Source: Hermetia illucens (lineage: Eukaryota > Arthropoda > Insecta > Diptera > Stratiomyidae). From it: 64,000 nt of DNA. The translations under genes and the position numbers were made by a program. Below the pieces are notes generated by a model that did no database searches, had not been told where the DNA came from, and saw only the letters and a list, made by a program, of their open reading frames with translations. The stretch lies in contig NC_051850.1 of the NCBI RefSeq assembly GCF_905115235.1, positions 109,433,982-109,497,981 on the forward strand. The letters run 5' to 3'. Shown piece by piece: positions 1 to 12,840 of the stretch. Position 1 is the stretch's first letter, and every line of letters begins with the position of its first letter.

Positions 1-2215
1 AATTATCAATAGTCTCGAAGTTGTAGTCTCCTATCTTTATTCTTCCCGTTTGACCAGTGCGGTTTCATGTTGTTGGTTGGTTGGTTTTTGGTGCTGACGT
101 TATCACCATATACTTTGTCTTGCCTTCATTGATGTGCAGCCCAAGATCTTACCCCGATTGCCGCCTGCTCGATTTGGATGAAGGCAGTTTGTACGTCTCG
201 GGTGGTTTTTCCCATGATGTCGACATCTTCAGCGTAGGCCAGTAGTTGAGTGGACTTAAAGAGGATCGTACCCCTCGCATTTACATCAGCATCACGGATC
301 ACTTTGTCGAGGGCCAGGTTAAAGAGGATGCATGATAGGGCATCCCCTTGTCGTAGTCCGTTGTTGATGTTGAATGGTCACGAGAGTGATCCTGCTGCTT
401 TTATCTGGCCTCGCACATTGGTCAGGGTCAGCCTAGTCAGTTTTATCAATTTCGTCGTGATACCGAATTCTCTCTCTATCATAGACTGCTTTAAAGTCGA
501 TGAAGAGGTGGTGCAACTGATGTCCATATTCCAACAGTTTTTCCATCGCCTGCCGCACAGAGAAAACCTGATCTCTTGTTGATTTGCCTGGAGTAAAGCC
601 TCTTTGGTATGGACCAATGATGTTTTGGCCTAGCAAGATAGCAGAGAATATCTTATAGATGGTACTCAGCAACGTGATACCTCTATAATTGGTGCACTGT
701 GTGATATCCCTTTTGCATGTATATATGAGACAGATAATGGCTCTTTGCCAATCATCAGGCATTGATTCGCTATCCCACACCTTGAGCACAAGTTGATGAA
801 CCACTTGGTGTAATTGGTCGCCTCCATATTTAACGAATTCGGCTGTAATTCCATTGGCTCCTGTCGACTTATGATTTTTAAGCCGATGAATTGCACGGAC
901 TGTTTCTTCTATACTTGGTGGTGGCAGTATTTGTCCGTCGCCTTCAGTTGGCGAGACCTTCAACTCGCCGATGTTATGGTTGTTCAGTAGCTCATCAAAG
1001 TACTCAACCCATCGCTTCCATATGCCCATTCTGTCATAAATCAGATTTCCCTCTTTGTTTCGGCAGGATGAACATCGAGGTGTATAAAGCTTCATCCTGC
1101 TGACTTATTGGCAAAACTTGCGAGCCTGGTGCGGTTGCTCCCTGTACTTTTCTAGTTCACAGACTTGTTGGTTCTCCCAGGCTTCTTTTTCCGTCTGTGA
1201 AGTCGCTTCTCCACTCGACGGAGTTCGCGATAAGTCTCCGCGCGTGCCCGCGTTCTTTGAGAATGCAACATTACTTGGTATGCGGCATTCTTCCGTTCCG
1301 TTGTTAGCTTACGTTCATTGTCAAACCAACCGTTCCGAATTTTCTAGCGACTGGGGCCAAGTATATTTGTCGCGGTATCAACGATAACGTTCTTCAGGTG
1401 ATTGTGAAGATCATTTGTTGATGTTTCATCTCCAGGATCTCCGTTGGCTGCGTTTATTGCGGCATCCATTTCCCTCTTACAGGTGTGGCGGAGAGCTATG
1501 TTGTGGATGGCTTCAGTGTTAACACTCACCTGATTGTCAGAGGGGATTCTGGGTGATGTTGTTATTCAAGCTCGGAGCACCATGCCAACGAGATAGTCAT
1601 CTGAGTCTATATTGGCCCCCCTATATGTTCTGACATTCATCGAGGCTGAGAGGTGGTGGCGTTCAACCAACACATGGTCATTTTGGTTGAAAGTGGTTCC
1701 ATTCGGAGAGGCCCATGTTTGTTTGTGGACCGCTTTGCGCGCAAACCAGGTACTTCCAACAACCATTTCGTGTGATACTGCTAATTGAATGATCCGCAGT
1801 TCGTTATCGTTTGTATTTTGGTGTAAGTTATGGGAGCCAATGTATCGCCTGAATACGGACTCCTTCCCTACTTGACTGTTAAAATCCCCAAGTACGGTTT
1901 TGATATCATATCTGGGGCAGGCTTCGAAGGTTCGTTCTACTGCCTCGTAGAAGGAATCCTTCTCCGACTCTGCAGTTTTCTCTATAGGGACGTGATTTTC
2001 TAAACTTGCCTTGCACGGGAGACTCGCCTTCATCCTCCTCCGTCTGCAGCTTTTCGTTAAGAAAGAGCTCCCAGCGGTCACCACGTGGAGATGGAGATAG
2101 GGTTTAGTAGTAGAGCTGTTGGTGTTGGTTCACCAGGCGTATCCCAGGTGTTATGCTCCATCGTGGGTACCAATCCACTTTTCGCCCTGGGTCGTATATT
2201 ACCCTTTAACAACCC
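1..2215 (-). mobile_element. RTE-clade LINE, broken copy A (runs off window start)
   Basis: Minus-strand LINE coding for an APE-type endonuclease and a reverse transcriptase. Seen: a leader near 2215-1990, endonuclease blocks (ILGDFN-like and NQ.DHVL) between about 2084 and 1566, a connector, then RT blocks such as HRLKNHKSTGANGITAEFVK, NYRGITLLSTIYKIFS and FIDFKAVYD between 1095 and 433. The copy is nearly collinear with the longer copy at 58248-61346, but the N-terminal part of the endonuclease is deleted between the leader and the AESEKDSFYEAVERT block. Several frameshifts make it non-functional. Its 3' end lies beyond position 1. The RTE assignment rests on the craniofacial-development-protein-2-like endonuclease plus RT and on the short triplet-repeat tails of the other copies. 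Confidence 0.85.
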
Positions 2216-2271
2216 AAAGTAATATAACAGCCAAAAGTTATATAATAAAAAAATTGAAATATAAGTAAGCA

Positions 2272-2435
2272 TCGTCATCATCAACGGCGCAACAACGGGT
2301 ATTCGGTCTAGGCCTGCCTTAATGAGGAACTCCAGACACCCCAGTTTTGCGCCGAGTTCTACCAATTCGATATCCCTAACAGCTGTCTGGCGTCCTCACC
2401 TACGCCATTGCTCCATCCCAGGCGGGCTCCTGAGT
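2272..2435 (-). mobile_element. 3' end stub of the same RTE LINE family
   Basis: About 160 bp matching the extreme 3' end of the RTE family. On the plus strand it starts with a CATCATCATCAACGGCGCAA-type tail and runs back through the C-terminal codons (GLDRIPVVAP in another frame). It is separate from copy A, whose 5' leader ends near 2215. It is either a short 5'-truncated insertion or a remnant of a second element. No target duplication was identified. Confidence 0.75.
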
Positions 2436-4049
2436 ACAGAAAAATGAACAATAAGAGATTAATAAAAATGTCCTAAAAACTGAACTTTACTCCCTTCCCT
2501 CGTCCAGAGCTCTAAGGGAAATCTTGGATTCGGTTCAAACACTTCAATCCTGTTTTGGAACAAATGAACTCAGCTAAGAGCAAGGTAGACGTAATTTCTA
2601 CCGGTAAAGTTCCTTGAATGTTTTCGTTTTTTTTTCTCTTTTTCTTCTTTATTATATCAATCAATTAAGTAATGACAAAGTTCAATTTTATACCATAAAT
2701 TACCACACTTCAGGTTGGAGGATTGAACGCTCTTTCCTATTGCACCGCTGCACCACCTTATTATTATTTTATAATCATTGCTTCGCCGTTTTATTCCCTG
2801 CACTAAAAAGCGATCTCCCGTGCTGCGTCTAGCTGTTAATCTGCATCAGCCGGCCCCGGTCCCGCCGATTTTTGATTTCGCCGACCCTGGCTTTGAACTT
2901 CAAATTCAAAATCGCAGGAAAAATTAAATCGGAATGGTAATTATGAAATTAAGAGGGGTAGTTGAAAAAGCTGAGAGGTATTAAAATGTGAGGAAAAGAG
3001 GGACTATTACATGTTATTCAATGCCTTTTCTTGCCAGATTGGAAAAGCGAATGAAATACCGCCCATATCGCAAAGCCGCGGACACTCACACATATGGCGC
3101 GAGGCAGCAGAGGAGAAGTGCAATTTTCTTGGGAAGTCCGGGAAGGAGCTGAAACTCATTTCAGCAAACCGTTAGCGATGGCCCGTAGTGCGTCGACCAC
3201 GCTACCCATGGGAGATAAATGACAATCCTACTTGTACATATAATATTTTATTTAGTATTAAGATTTGTAGAAACATTAAGTATTTAACATACTATCCATG
3301 TATTTGTGAAAATACCATTAACATCTTAATTCCAATTGGCTACGAAAGGTGGTGGGTCATACTTGATATAATCCTTAGCCGCCGAAAATGATCCTGCCAA
3401 ATGGCCAATAAATATCTAAGCCCATAAAAAGATCCTCGAATAATGCGGCCTATAACAACCACTTTATAGATATAAATTACCTATTCGGGCAAGTAACACC
3501 AATGAAATCCGGACAAGTAGGCCCAAGGTTTCCATTTTCTTATGGTCCACTTCGATGTGACTTACAGATTTGGCGAAAGACTGAAATGTTTCAGCAGAAC
3601 TAAACCTCTAGCTTTATAGGGTTCTTATTATATTGAAAACTTTTTGAGATTAGTCAAGATCTTTTAGGTACGTGTCGCTTTTTACTACAGTGTCTAATCG
3701 CATATTTTTGTTTTTAAGAAATAATTTCAAATGTAAAGCAAAACAAAAGAATTTGCTTTGGTTAATTTTGAAATGGAATATTCCTTGGTCTAATTTTCTG
3801 ATTAAGAGAACTAATGCTATGTATAATAGGCGAACTGCCGAATAAAATACTAAATGAGTTAAAGAATGGTGTTCATGTCACTAATATTTCATTCACTAGC
3901 CCTCAAAATTTCCGTTTAGTTTTACTCAAAAGTAATAATTGGAATTATTTAATATTCCAGAATATAAAAAATGTAAAGATATCTTACCATGAGCACTTCA
4001 AATTACAGGAAAGTAAATGGAAATGCGGTCATTTGTGAAAATGTGTCTT
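2436..4049. other. No recognisable gene; unannotated AT-rich sequence
   Basis: The open frames here are short (72, 67 and 74 codons) and lack recognisable domains, signal peptides or splice structure. No copy of the repeat families found elsewhere in the window was recognised. Confidence 0.5.
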
Positions 4050-5360
4050 AACTCACTCCAGACGTCTTTCGAATGCAACGAACGCGAGGAACCAGCGGAC
4101 TTTTTAAAAATCATTCAAACAAGAAGAAGACAGTGCAATTTTCTGTAACTGAAGCAAAACAATTTGAATCGACTTTGGAAATTTCGCATCCGGTATGCTG
4201 AGTGGATTACTTAAAGAGCCCCGGTCTGGATCAAGTGCAGCGTTATCAATATATACGGTTGGCACAGGTCATTAGTCTCCCGGAAGGATTTTCCACCTTT
4301 CCCATTGCCGGGATTACCTACTTGTGAACACGCTACAGACTGCAGACTAATTGAGCGTTTTCAATATTGCCAAAGAAGGAGCTTAGTCGCCTATAGAGCC
4401 ACATTCAAATTCCAAGAAACTCATTGAACTTTGCCCATTTCGTTTTGCTAGGATTCCGTATTTGTATTACTTTCAGTTTGTCTGCGATAGTCAGACTAAA
4501 TTCTCAGTAGAGTTGATCCGACAGTGAGACTTTGTTTAGCACCCGTCTCTAATCAATTCTAACATCTTTACTTAATGATCACATGTCTTTTTTCTGGGAA
4601 CCTAGTATTCCTTTACCTGATTTTAATCCAACGTTTTAGTGTAAAGAGAATACCTTAAAAGCTCTCCTTTTGAAGGCTCCCCTTGGCTGGATCCACCATG
4701 GAAAATTCGTGTAGAACGTCGGCGCGAGTCACTAAAGGAGGACATTGTTAGACTGATCCAAATCACCTCTGGTAATGTTAGCAGACTGCTGAGAAATAAA
4801 GTGCAGAGGGTTTACAGGAACTATGCCATCCGCAGTAACACACCCATAGTTGAAATTCTGGACACACTAAAGCAGAAACTTTCTATCATATGCAGTCGGT
4901 TACGACGATATGGCGCAAATCGCTTCAGACGTCTTCAGAATGCATCGTACGCGAAGAATCAGCGAAGATTTTACAGAGAGAATATTGGGGTGGGCTTTGG
5001 TGTGATGTCACTGAGGAGGCGATTCGACGAACCATAAACAGCTCGAAAAACTGGAGGAGTCTCGTCTGGATTGGATGTAGAATTTCTGGTATAAGAAATT
5101 TATCGGTATACCAGTCGTTGGACATATATCATAAATCAAGTGAATAGTCAGCCGGAATTTCCACCCTTCCTCACTGCGGGGATTACCTACCTTATCCCTA
5201 AAAAGGACACGGTGCAGAACGACGCGGAAACAAGACCGATTACTTATTTACCATTTGAGGGTGTCAATACCTCAGAGGCTATCCAGGGAGGCATCTTTCG
5301 GGGGGATTCGTTGAGTCCCCTTTGGTTTTGCATGACATTAATCCCTGTGGGCTGACTCCC
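4050..5360 (+). mobile_element. Old LINE remnants with RT blocks (R4/Dong-like?)
   Basis: Two overlapping remnants of one LINE family. At 4801-5037 a basic pre-RT block reads LKQKLSIICSRLRRYGANRF and then NQRRFYREN. At 5140-5355 RT motifs read FPPFLTAGITYLIPKKDT, RPITYLPFEG and FRGDSLSPLWFCM. A second, shorter piece at about 4050-4330 repeats the basic block and the FSTFPIAGITYL region. The QGDSLSPLWFC-type motif recalls R4/Dong-type LINEs, but the clade is a guess. No complete domain remains and the reading frame is interrupted many times. Confidence 0.55.
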
Positions 5361-5499
5361 CTTGACTTGAAGGATCGATATTTCAATCCTCTGAGTGGGG
5401 TGAAATCAGACCGAGAGCGGATCGATGAATGGAAGTCGAAGACAATGCACGGTAAATAAGTGAATTGTCAACACGCACGAAGGTTAGCAGGTAGCAACC

Positions 5500-5830
5500 G
5501 CACTACATTATACGGTGAGATTGAGCAGCAGCGACGTTTTCAAACCTATCACGGCACATAAAAAGCGTATAGGAAAAATCGATTCACAAGTAATAGGGTC
5601 AAGTAGAATACATCAGCTAAAATCACGGTTTTCCAGGAAAAAGAACGGGAAAACTGTAAATAAGAAGTTAGCGGATTTCTGTAGCTTACACTGTCTCGTC
5701 GTTGGCAGTGTATTATTCGAACGCAGAGCCTGGGATATTGTCTATTGGATTTCAACATGTCGGAAATGAACGTCCAATCAGATCGATCTTGTCGCATTCA
5801 GCAGTGCATTTAGGAATTGCTTTCTAGATA
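5500..5830 (+). mobile_element. LINE endonuclease fragment (RTE-like, second family)
   Basis: A short frame at 5515-5769 holds KKLADFCSLHCLVVGSVLFE followed by a WDIVYWIS block. This resembles the late part of RTE-type APE endonucleases, where a DFC..H.LVIGGTLF motif precedes the TW.SP...NQIDHI motif. A better preserved fragment of the same kind lies at 6960-7385. No other domain is intact here. Confidence 0.5.
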
Positions 5831-6959
5831 TATAACACAAGTGATGCTGACATTGGCCTCGAAGTTGACCATCACTGAATGGGTGCTTATATCGATTAGA
5901 GAGCTACGACCTACTACATTTAAATCTATTGTTCGACAGTGGGATGGCGGATATCTTGACGAGTTTGCCGTAGAGTGTTAACTAAGTTTGGACTAGCATT
6001 CAAAATGTTATCTTAACATAAGCTAACATAAGAGCTAACAAAACAGACTCTACCAGTCTGGCCAAACATCGCGTCGATAAATTTGTAAAACTAGGTATCG
6101 ATTTTATTGGCGATCATTACAATGAACCTGTTGTCCGACGACCCATTTAAAAATCTAGATCCGCCCTCGGTTTTTGCCCAAAATCTGAAAATGCCGCTAT
6201 TTCAACAGTAGCATCAGGTTTGAGGTGTTCCTTGTTCTCTTTGAGCTATTAAATTTTGGAGAGAGGTACTTTTGCCTAAAGCAATTCGAACGAAGAACTT
6301 CGTCGACGTATGGACGAGAAAGATACAAATTTATTAGGCACTGGGTAAATAGACTACAAGCCTGCAAAATAAAATAAGAAAACAACTCTGCCCGAGACGG
6401 TTTCAATCCCGCTTGAAAGAGCAGGAACAGAAGAGACAATATAGCCTGAACGCCGAGTAACACTTGAGTATCTTGAGTTCAAATTCATTAGAAGTAATAG
6501 TATTTTTTATTAATTCGAGAAGTTGATGTCCCACTAAGCTGGTGAGTTGAGGGTTTAGAATTCATTCAAAGCATGTCCAACTTGCCGGAAAAGGAGACTA
6601 AAAGGGATGGACGTTTATGGTCAGTTGCCGAATTTCCCTTCGGAAATGCCTACCATGCCTCGGAATCGGGCTGCCCTTTTGGCTTCGACCGTTTGGTTTA
6701 GTCAACGGCTTATGATTGGATTCTGGAATAAGAGAACGCTCCTCCACGACGGTATGAGGCTAGAATCGATAGACCAGTAGCTTCCTTCAAACTACAATTT
6801 TTATTTTTCAGTGTAGATATATATTTCGGGAGCAAATTACCCCCTTTATCAGCACTGTATTGTCCGGTAAACCTTTCCCAAACATGGATCCGATTTCGGC
6901 ACGCTCTTATGCCCTTGGAATCGGTAACAGACAGAATTTTAAAAATGCTGGTCTAGAAT
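5831..6959. other. No recognisable gene
   Basis: Only short frames are open, for example 88 codons on the minus strand at 6197-6463, and none shows a known motif. The stretch lies between two remnants of the same LINE endonuclease and may be decayed LINE sequence. Confidence 0.4.
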
Positions 6960-7385
6960 GAGCGACATCTTAATAGTACATTGTAACGTACCAGCGGACA
7001 CTTCAAGTACGGAGAGAAAAGAGGCTTTTTATGCGCAACTGAAACCCATTCCGGAGAGACTCTCCGGAAGTGACATTGCGATGATTGATTTGAATGAAAA
7101 AGGGACATCCTGCACGGGTATATGATGGGTGAACACGGTCATGGGAACTGTGGTGACGATGGTGGCAAATTAGCGGCTTTCTGCAACTTCCACCGGCTCG
7201 TCATTAATGGAACACTGTTTGAGCACAGAGTCTACCATAAAGGCAGTTGGGTTTCAACTGAACTGGAACGTACATCCAATCAAATTGATCGTATCGCGAT
7301 CACCAATAGATTTACAGGTTATTTGCAAGCGCTAAACGAGCGAGGCACGGTAACAATGACTTCAGTTCTGTTTTCTTCATGAACA
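6960..7385 (+). mobile_element. LINE APE-type endonuclease fragment (RTE-like, second family)
   Basis: The frame at 7122-7382 reads GEHGHGNCGDDGGKLAAFCN, then HRLVINGTLFEHR, then GSWVSTELERTSNQIDRIAI. These match the end of RTE-type endonucleases, including the NQID motif with its catalytic Asp and the expected spacing. Upstream (about 6960-7120) a second frame gives an EAFYAQL block that normally precedes the GDLNAK motif. Endonuclease only; no RT follows. Confidence 0.65.
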
Positions 7386-7457
7386 GTCCTACCAGGAAGG
7401 TTAACAGTTGTCTCTTCATCCCCGCTAATCAGTTACTTCAACGATGAAAAGAACACT

Positions 7458-7871
7458 TCACCGCGGTTTCCAACCAAATAACACCTCTTCAACTTCCATC
7501 TTATGTCGTTGAAATGGGTAGTTACAGCAATATGTAGATAGACACTTCATCCCCAAATTATCGCTTCCACCGATGCCGTCAAGGGGAGTACAGCAACCTC
7601 TGCAAATTCTGTAGAGTTGTTCCTTTAACTCATACCAAAATATTGAGAATCTGAGACCTTTCTCTGTGAGCGGAAGAAGGGGATGGTTGTTTAGATTTCG
7701 AAGAAGTGCAACCGTCTTGAGTTGAACAATTGGAGGCGTATTTGGGGGCTTCTCACCCTCGTAAAAGTAATAGTTAAGATAATTCGGGAATACATGAAGA
7801 AAACTTGATTGGTAGAGAGTAGGCGCGTTTCCACCGTGCATCGTTCTGAACTGACGCTGAGACTGATTCAT
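7458..7871 (-). CDS. Unrecognised 137-codon open frame
   Basis: An uninterrupted ATG-to-stop frame of 137 codons that I do not recognise. The protein is mixed in composition, with KPPNTPPIVQLKTVALLRNL in the middle and several Cys near the C-terminus (CRGCC, YCCNY). There is no signal peptide, membrane segment or known domain. It lies between an old LINE endonuclease piece and a HINE-like repeat and has no visible promoter. It may be chance, an exon, or part of an unknown element. Confidence 0.15.
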   Translation of the reverse strand: MNQSQRQFRTMHGGNAPTLYQSSFLHVFPNYLNYYFYEGEKPPNTPPIVQLKTVALLRNLNNHPLLPLTEKGLRFSIFWYELKEQLYRICRGCCTPLDGIGGSDNLGMKCLSTYCCNYPFQRHKMEVEEVLFGWKPR

Positions 7872-7974
7872 TTTAGGACAGTGCGCGAAGTGTAGAAAAA
7901 CGTTTCAACGACGCGAACAGGGAGTGGTCGACGCAAAAGGGAAACATATTACGGGACACAATGTCATTTATTTC

Positions 7975-8335
7975 ATCGAGTATTTTATACCCTATATTGT
8001 TCGTGGTGCTAGCATGAACTTAAGGGGGGTTTCGCAGCCAATTACTAAAAATTAATATGCTATTATTAACTTAGTTGTACAGATATTAGTATGGAAGCTA
8101 TTTCCGAGCCTAGGCGCCATATAGTGGCAGCCTCCTTCCGGTTTTTTTTTCAGATTTTTCGGTTGAGTAGTTTCTGAGAATGACCCCGTTAAAGGAATGA
8201 CCACTTTCAACCCCCTGCACTTCCCACCTTTCCAACAAATGTCATAACTAAGACCGGCTTCGAAAAGTACACACCGAGACCTTTAATTTGATACCCCTTA
8301 TGACTGCAGATATGGGGACTAAATAAAATGATGAT
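7975..8335 (-). mobile_element. DINE-1/HINE-like repeat, core fragment
   Basis: Matches the internal part of the repeat family described at 42935-43705, in reverse orientation. It shares the TTTTTCAGATTTTTCGGTT block, a block reading TTCTGAGAATGA, a run of CCCC before the spacer, and the ACCGGCTTCGAAAAGTAC block. The (TCTG)n core and both termini are missing. Non-coding and degenerate. Confidence 0.7.
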
Positions 8336-9658
8336 CACGATGATAAACAAATGATAACATTCATTCATTCATGCATGCAACATCCATAAACCCATTTGTT
8401 GCTCATGGTGAGATGAAGCCCAAACCTCAGCGTACTGAACACATTAATGATGACGCTGCTCCATGTAATCTATTATATCTACTATAAAGAAATTGATCCT
8501 GAGACTGTTCAAGTCGAAAGAGAGTTATAGGACTTGAAGACCCGGTTTAGCGTTACAGACGACCTCCGCCTGAACTTAGGACCAGAGGCAATGAATTTTC
8601 AGGTACATCCAAAGGGAGCAAGCGGATCAAGAAACACCATCGGGAGTGAGTCATACATAATTTCTTTCAAAAAATGGAGAGAAAGGGGTTGTTGTTGTTG
8701 GGTGGGACGTTTAGGGAAACGTTAGTTTCTTTGAAAGTAGCAGTAGTACCCAAAGCAATGACAGGTTCTCAAGGCGCTAATCCTGCATTTGGTCTCAATT
8801 CATGAACAGCTACGTGAGGAAGTGATCTGAAAATCCAATCGAGGTTACGTGAGTTCCTTTCTAGTTAATCACACCAACGGCATAAAATTCGGGAAGAAAA
8901 ACATTTCAGTTTGCCTGATTTGCGTCATTACTTCGTAGTACATAAAAGATTCGCAGATTCTCTTGAGTTTTGTTAACTTACTCCACTTCTGATGCTCCTG
9001 GTCCTTTATCATCAGGTTTAATGCCATCTTAGTGCTAAGTCTATCACAGTTTGTCGATCCCCTAAGGAACGGGGTTCGAAGTCCGGCTGTTAACCAGCTG
9101 GGTAGTACATAGTTGTGTACAGACGCCATATAACAAATGCAGTTTAATTTCCGTTCAAACTCCAAATCAAGCAGCCAGTATTTTTAACATCATGGGGTCA
9201 TACAATTTAAAAATTAGATACAGTTTTTCTCCGAAGAAACTAACACATTTTCCCAAGAAATGGGAAAGGCTCACCTCTTTTATCACCAAATTAAACCGTG
9301 TAATCAATTGGACATTGAACGTTAACACTCAACCTGTACCATGAAATCTGATAACTTACAGCATTTTATTCTAGTTATTTATTTCTATAATATTGCGTAA
9401 AAGGTGTTAAGGTAATAAATATAATTTGATCAGCTTCACCGCAGTATTTAGTTCAAATGAAAACAGCAAAACAGCGACCTTCTGAATTGAATGCGAAATC
9501 ACTGCAAAATCATGAAATATTTTATAAATTCTGTATTGAATTTCCTGGGCCCATATTTCATTGTAGGTCATTTCATGGCATGCTGTGTCTAGCTCGAAAA
9601 CTCAAACGGAGTAAGCCTTAGCTTGATATGTGTATAGTGTTACTCAAAAGCTCTAACA
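8336..9658. other. No recognisable gene
   Basis: The only open frames are short (63 codons at 8534-8725 on plus, 98 codons at 8869-9165 on minus) and have no recognisable motif. The second half is AT-rich. No repeat family from elsewhere in the window was identified. Confidence 0.4.
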
Positions 9659-11862
9659 CTCGCCAACAGCCCCCTACATGAGGATGGACGATTCCGTAGC
9701 CTAGACAAAGACGAAATCTATGAGCGATACCATGACCGTCCGGTTGTGGATAAAATCCGGCTTAATAGGTTACGGTGGGCGGGTCACTTAATCCGCACCT
9801 GATGCGGTTGCTCCCTTGGAGTTCACAGACTTGTTGGTTCTCCCAGGTGTCCTTTTTCCGTCTGTGAAGTCAGTTCTCCGCTCGCCGGAATTCGTGATAA
9901 ATCTCCGCGTGTGCCCGCGTTCTGAGAATGCAACATTACTCGGCATGCAGTATTCTTGCATTCCTTTGCTACCTTACATTCATCGTATGACGAGCGGAGA
10001 AGCGACTTCACAGATGGGAAAAAGAAGCCTTGGAGAACAAACAGATCTGTGAACTAGCAAAGTACAAGAGCAACCGCACCAGGTGCCGAAGTTTCCAACA
10101 AGCCAGTAGGATGAAGCCTTACACACCTCAATGGTTATCCTGCCGAAACAAAGAGGGGAATCTGATTGCTGGTAAAATGGGCATCTTGGAACGACAGGTT
10201 GAGTATTTTGATGAACTGCTCAACAATCAAAATATCAGCGAGTAGGAGGTCTCGCCAACTGAACAAGACGAGCAAATGCTGCCACCACCAAGCATAGAAG
10301 AAACAATCCTTGCAATCCAACGGCTTAAGAATCATAAGTCGCCAGGAGCCGATGGAATTACAACCGAATTGGTTAAATACGGATGCGACCAACAACACCA
10401 AGCGGTCATCAGCTGATGATCTAGGTATGGGGCAGCGAATCAATGCTTGATGACGGGCAACGAGGCATCATCTGTCTCATACATAAAAAAGGGAGATATC
10501 ACACAGTTCAGCAATTATAGAGGTATCACGTTGCTGAGTACCATTTATACCATAAGATATTCTCCTCTATCTTGCTAGGTCGGATAGTCCCATACGCCCA
10601 GAACATCATTGGCCTATACCAAAGAGGCTTCACTCCAAGCAAATCAGCAACAGATCAGATTTTCTGTCTGCAGCAAGCGATGGAAAAACTGTTGGAATAT
10701 GGCCATCAATTACACCATCTTTTCATCGAGTTTAACGCCCCTTATGATAGCATAGGCAGGGTGAAACTGTACACGGAATAAGAGAATTCAGTGTCCCAAC
10801 GAAATTGATAAAACCGACAAGGCTGAGCCTGACGAATATGCGAGGCCAGATAAAAGCAGCAGGATCACTCTCGAGACCATCTATCATCAACAACGGTCTA
10901 AGACAAGGGAATACCCTAACATGCGGCCTCTTTAACCGGGGCCTGGAGAAAGTGATTCGCGATGTAGATGTGAATTCGAGAGGCAGCATCCTAACAAAGT
11001 ACACCCAACTACTGGTCTACGCTGACGATATTGACATTACTTGAAGGACAACCTGTGATGTTCAAACTACCTTCCTCCCGATCGAGCAGTCGGCGCGAGA
11101 TATTGGGCTGCACATCAATGAAGGCAATACGAAATATATGGTGCAAAGTCAATACCAAGAAACAAAGAACAAACAACATTGAATGGCACTGATCAAACAA
11201 AAACAATGAAGACAGGGGGCTACAACTTTGACACCGTTGAAAATTTCTCCTATCGAAGGGCAAAAATCGCAACCTATAGTACCTATGATGATGATGATGA
11301 AGTCCGTCCGCGGTTGGTGATTGCCAACAGAGCCCATCTCGGCTCACAAAAACTGTTCCCCACTAAACGTCTCACCATAGGGTCAAAACTCTTACTGTAC
11401 GAGACTATGATCTTGTAAGTCCTCATGTATTCCTCGGAGGCTTGGGTTCTTAGTAAAAACAAAAAGAATTAGAAGTGTTGGCCGCATTCAAGAGAAGAAT
11501 TCTTCGAAGAATTTTTGGCCTCCTACATGAGGATGGATGCTTCCGTAGGATACATAACGACGAAGTCTATGAGCGATACCATGATGTAGATAAAAACCGG
11601 CTTAAGAGGTTGCGGTGGGCTGGTCACTTAATCTGCACGGATGAGGATGATCCTGCCCGGAAATTCTATAGGGGTAATATTTATGGTAGAAAAAATACGA
11701 GAGACACTCTGCCTGAGATGGATCATGACGCATGTCAGGACGCCAGACTGCTTTTAGGGATATCGAATTGGTGGACCTCGACGCAAAACCGGGATGTCTG
11801 GAGTTCCTTATTAAGGCAGGCCTAGACCGGATTCCGGTTGTTGCACCGTTGATGACGATGAT
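9659..11862 (+). mobile_element. RTE-clade LINE, broken copy B with an inverted segment
   Basis: Plus-strand RTE copy. From about 9987 it runs through the connector, the RT (HHLFIEFNAPYDSIGRV near 10730, KAAGSLSRPS and ADDIDIT at 10805-11044) and the C-terminal tail (VLAAFKRRILRRIFGLLHED, then RLKRLRWAGHLIC) to a GATGACGATGATGG tail near 11862. The segment 9795-9986 is inverted relative to the rest and is the reverse complement of part of 9987-10085. Before it, 9666-9798 is a separate plus-strand piece of the C-terminal region. Many frameshifts and stops are present. Confidence 0.85.
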
Positions 11863-12154
11863 GGTTATTGCAACAGGAAAGAAATAAAGTATCTACGCGA
11901 ATTTGCAAGGTATTTTCGTATGATTTGCAATAAGTGCGAAGAATAAATTCGCCAACGTCATCACCGAGGGCACACATCAAAACTTAAAGCGCAACGCCAA
12001 AGCCCGAAATTGCATTGCATCCAAGATACAGCACCAAGGACAAAGCTCCTACACCCAACTTTATATAGAGCTTTAAACTTCCATGCTATCTCGCTCTAAC
12101 GCACAACGGTTTATGACAGGGTAGATAACTTACTACTCAGGGCCCTTAAGGGGG
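11863..12154. other. No recognisable gene; possible LINE debris
   Basis: Short spacer between an RTE copy and a HINE-like element. It contains no frame of note. A stretch near 11950-12110 weakly resembles basic LINE connector sequence, but I could not assign it. Confidence 0.3.
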
Positions 12155-12840
12155 TCATCCCGTGTGTGGGTACCGAGGAATCGACTTTTTTTTTGCGTCA
12201 ATTGAGTCTAGGTATAGCGTAGAATATATGGACAAAGTGATTTTTGATATTCGGAGTCGTTCGAAAATTTTAGCCTTAAACACGTAATAAATCACATGCC
12301 AGATTTATGTCGATCGCCGCAATAAAGCGGGTATTTATCGGTCCGAATGACGTTCGAATGACTTCACCAAAAGGGCAAGAATATGTTTCTGGAAGAAACC
12401 TAGCGTTTATGGACTAGGTTTTTCTCGAAACTGCATATTGAAAGTCTGCTGCCACTATAGCCTAAAATCTATCGAACGAAATTCTTTAAAATTTTCACGA
12501 TTTATTGAGAAAATATTTCTACGCTCCACGAACTAGAATAATTACGATTCATTCAGTGGTTTTTTTATTCATTGATGAAGCCGTGAAAAAACACCAAAAA
12601 TTCACAAAAAAAAAGTTTAACACGACACCAAAAATTTAACTTTTAATATTTGTTAATAATCCTAGTTTGCGGACTGTAGTAAAGTCTCCACGATAAAATG
12701 CCGTTTACTTTTTTCTTTAAGATGATCGCTGCGCCCTCTAGCGTGGCAACAGAAAAACACCTTTTTTGGGAGATGGGTGTATAAATTGCTCTGTATTTCA
12801 ATAATGAACTATGCTATCGGGCTGGAAAAATTATTACGCA
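12155..12840 (+). mobile_element. Second HINE-like family (F2), partial copy
   Basis: Non-coding repeat starting TTAAGGGGGTCATCCCGTGT. It is collinear with 45130-45950, sharing ATATGG.CAAAGTGATTTTT, ATTCGGAGTCGTTCG, GCGCCCTCTAGCGTGGCA and GGAAAAATTA. The 3' terminus is not attached in this orientation. Confidence 0.7.

Noticed and set aside
11009-11347. Poly-histidine frame on the minus strand
   Set aside because: The His run is the reverse reading of a GATGATGATG stretch in RTE copy B, which is coded on the plus strand.
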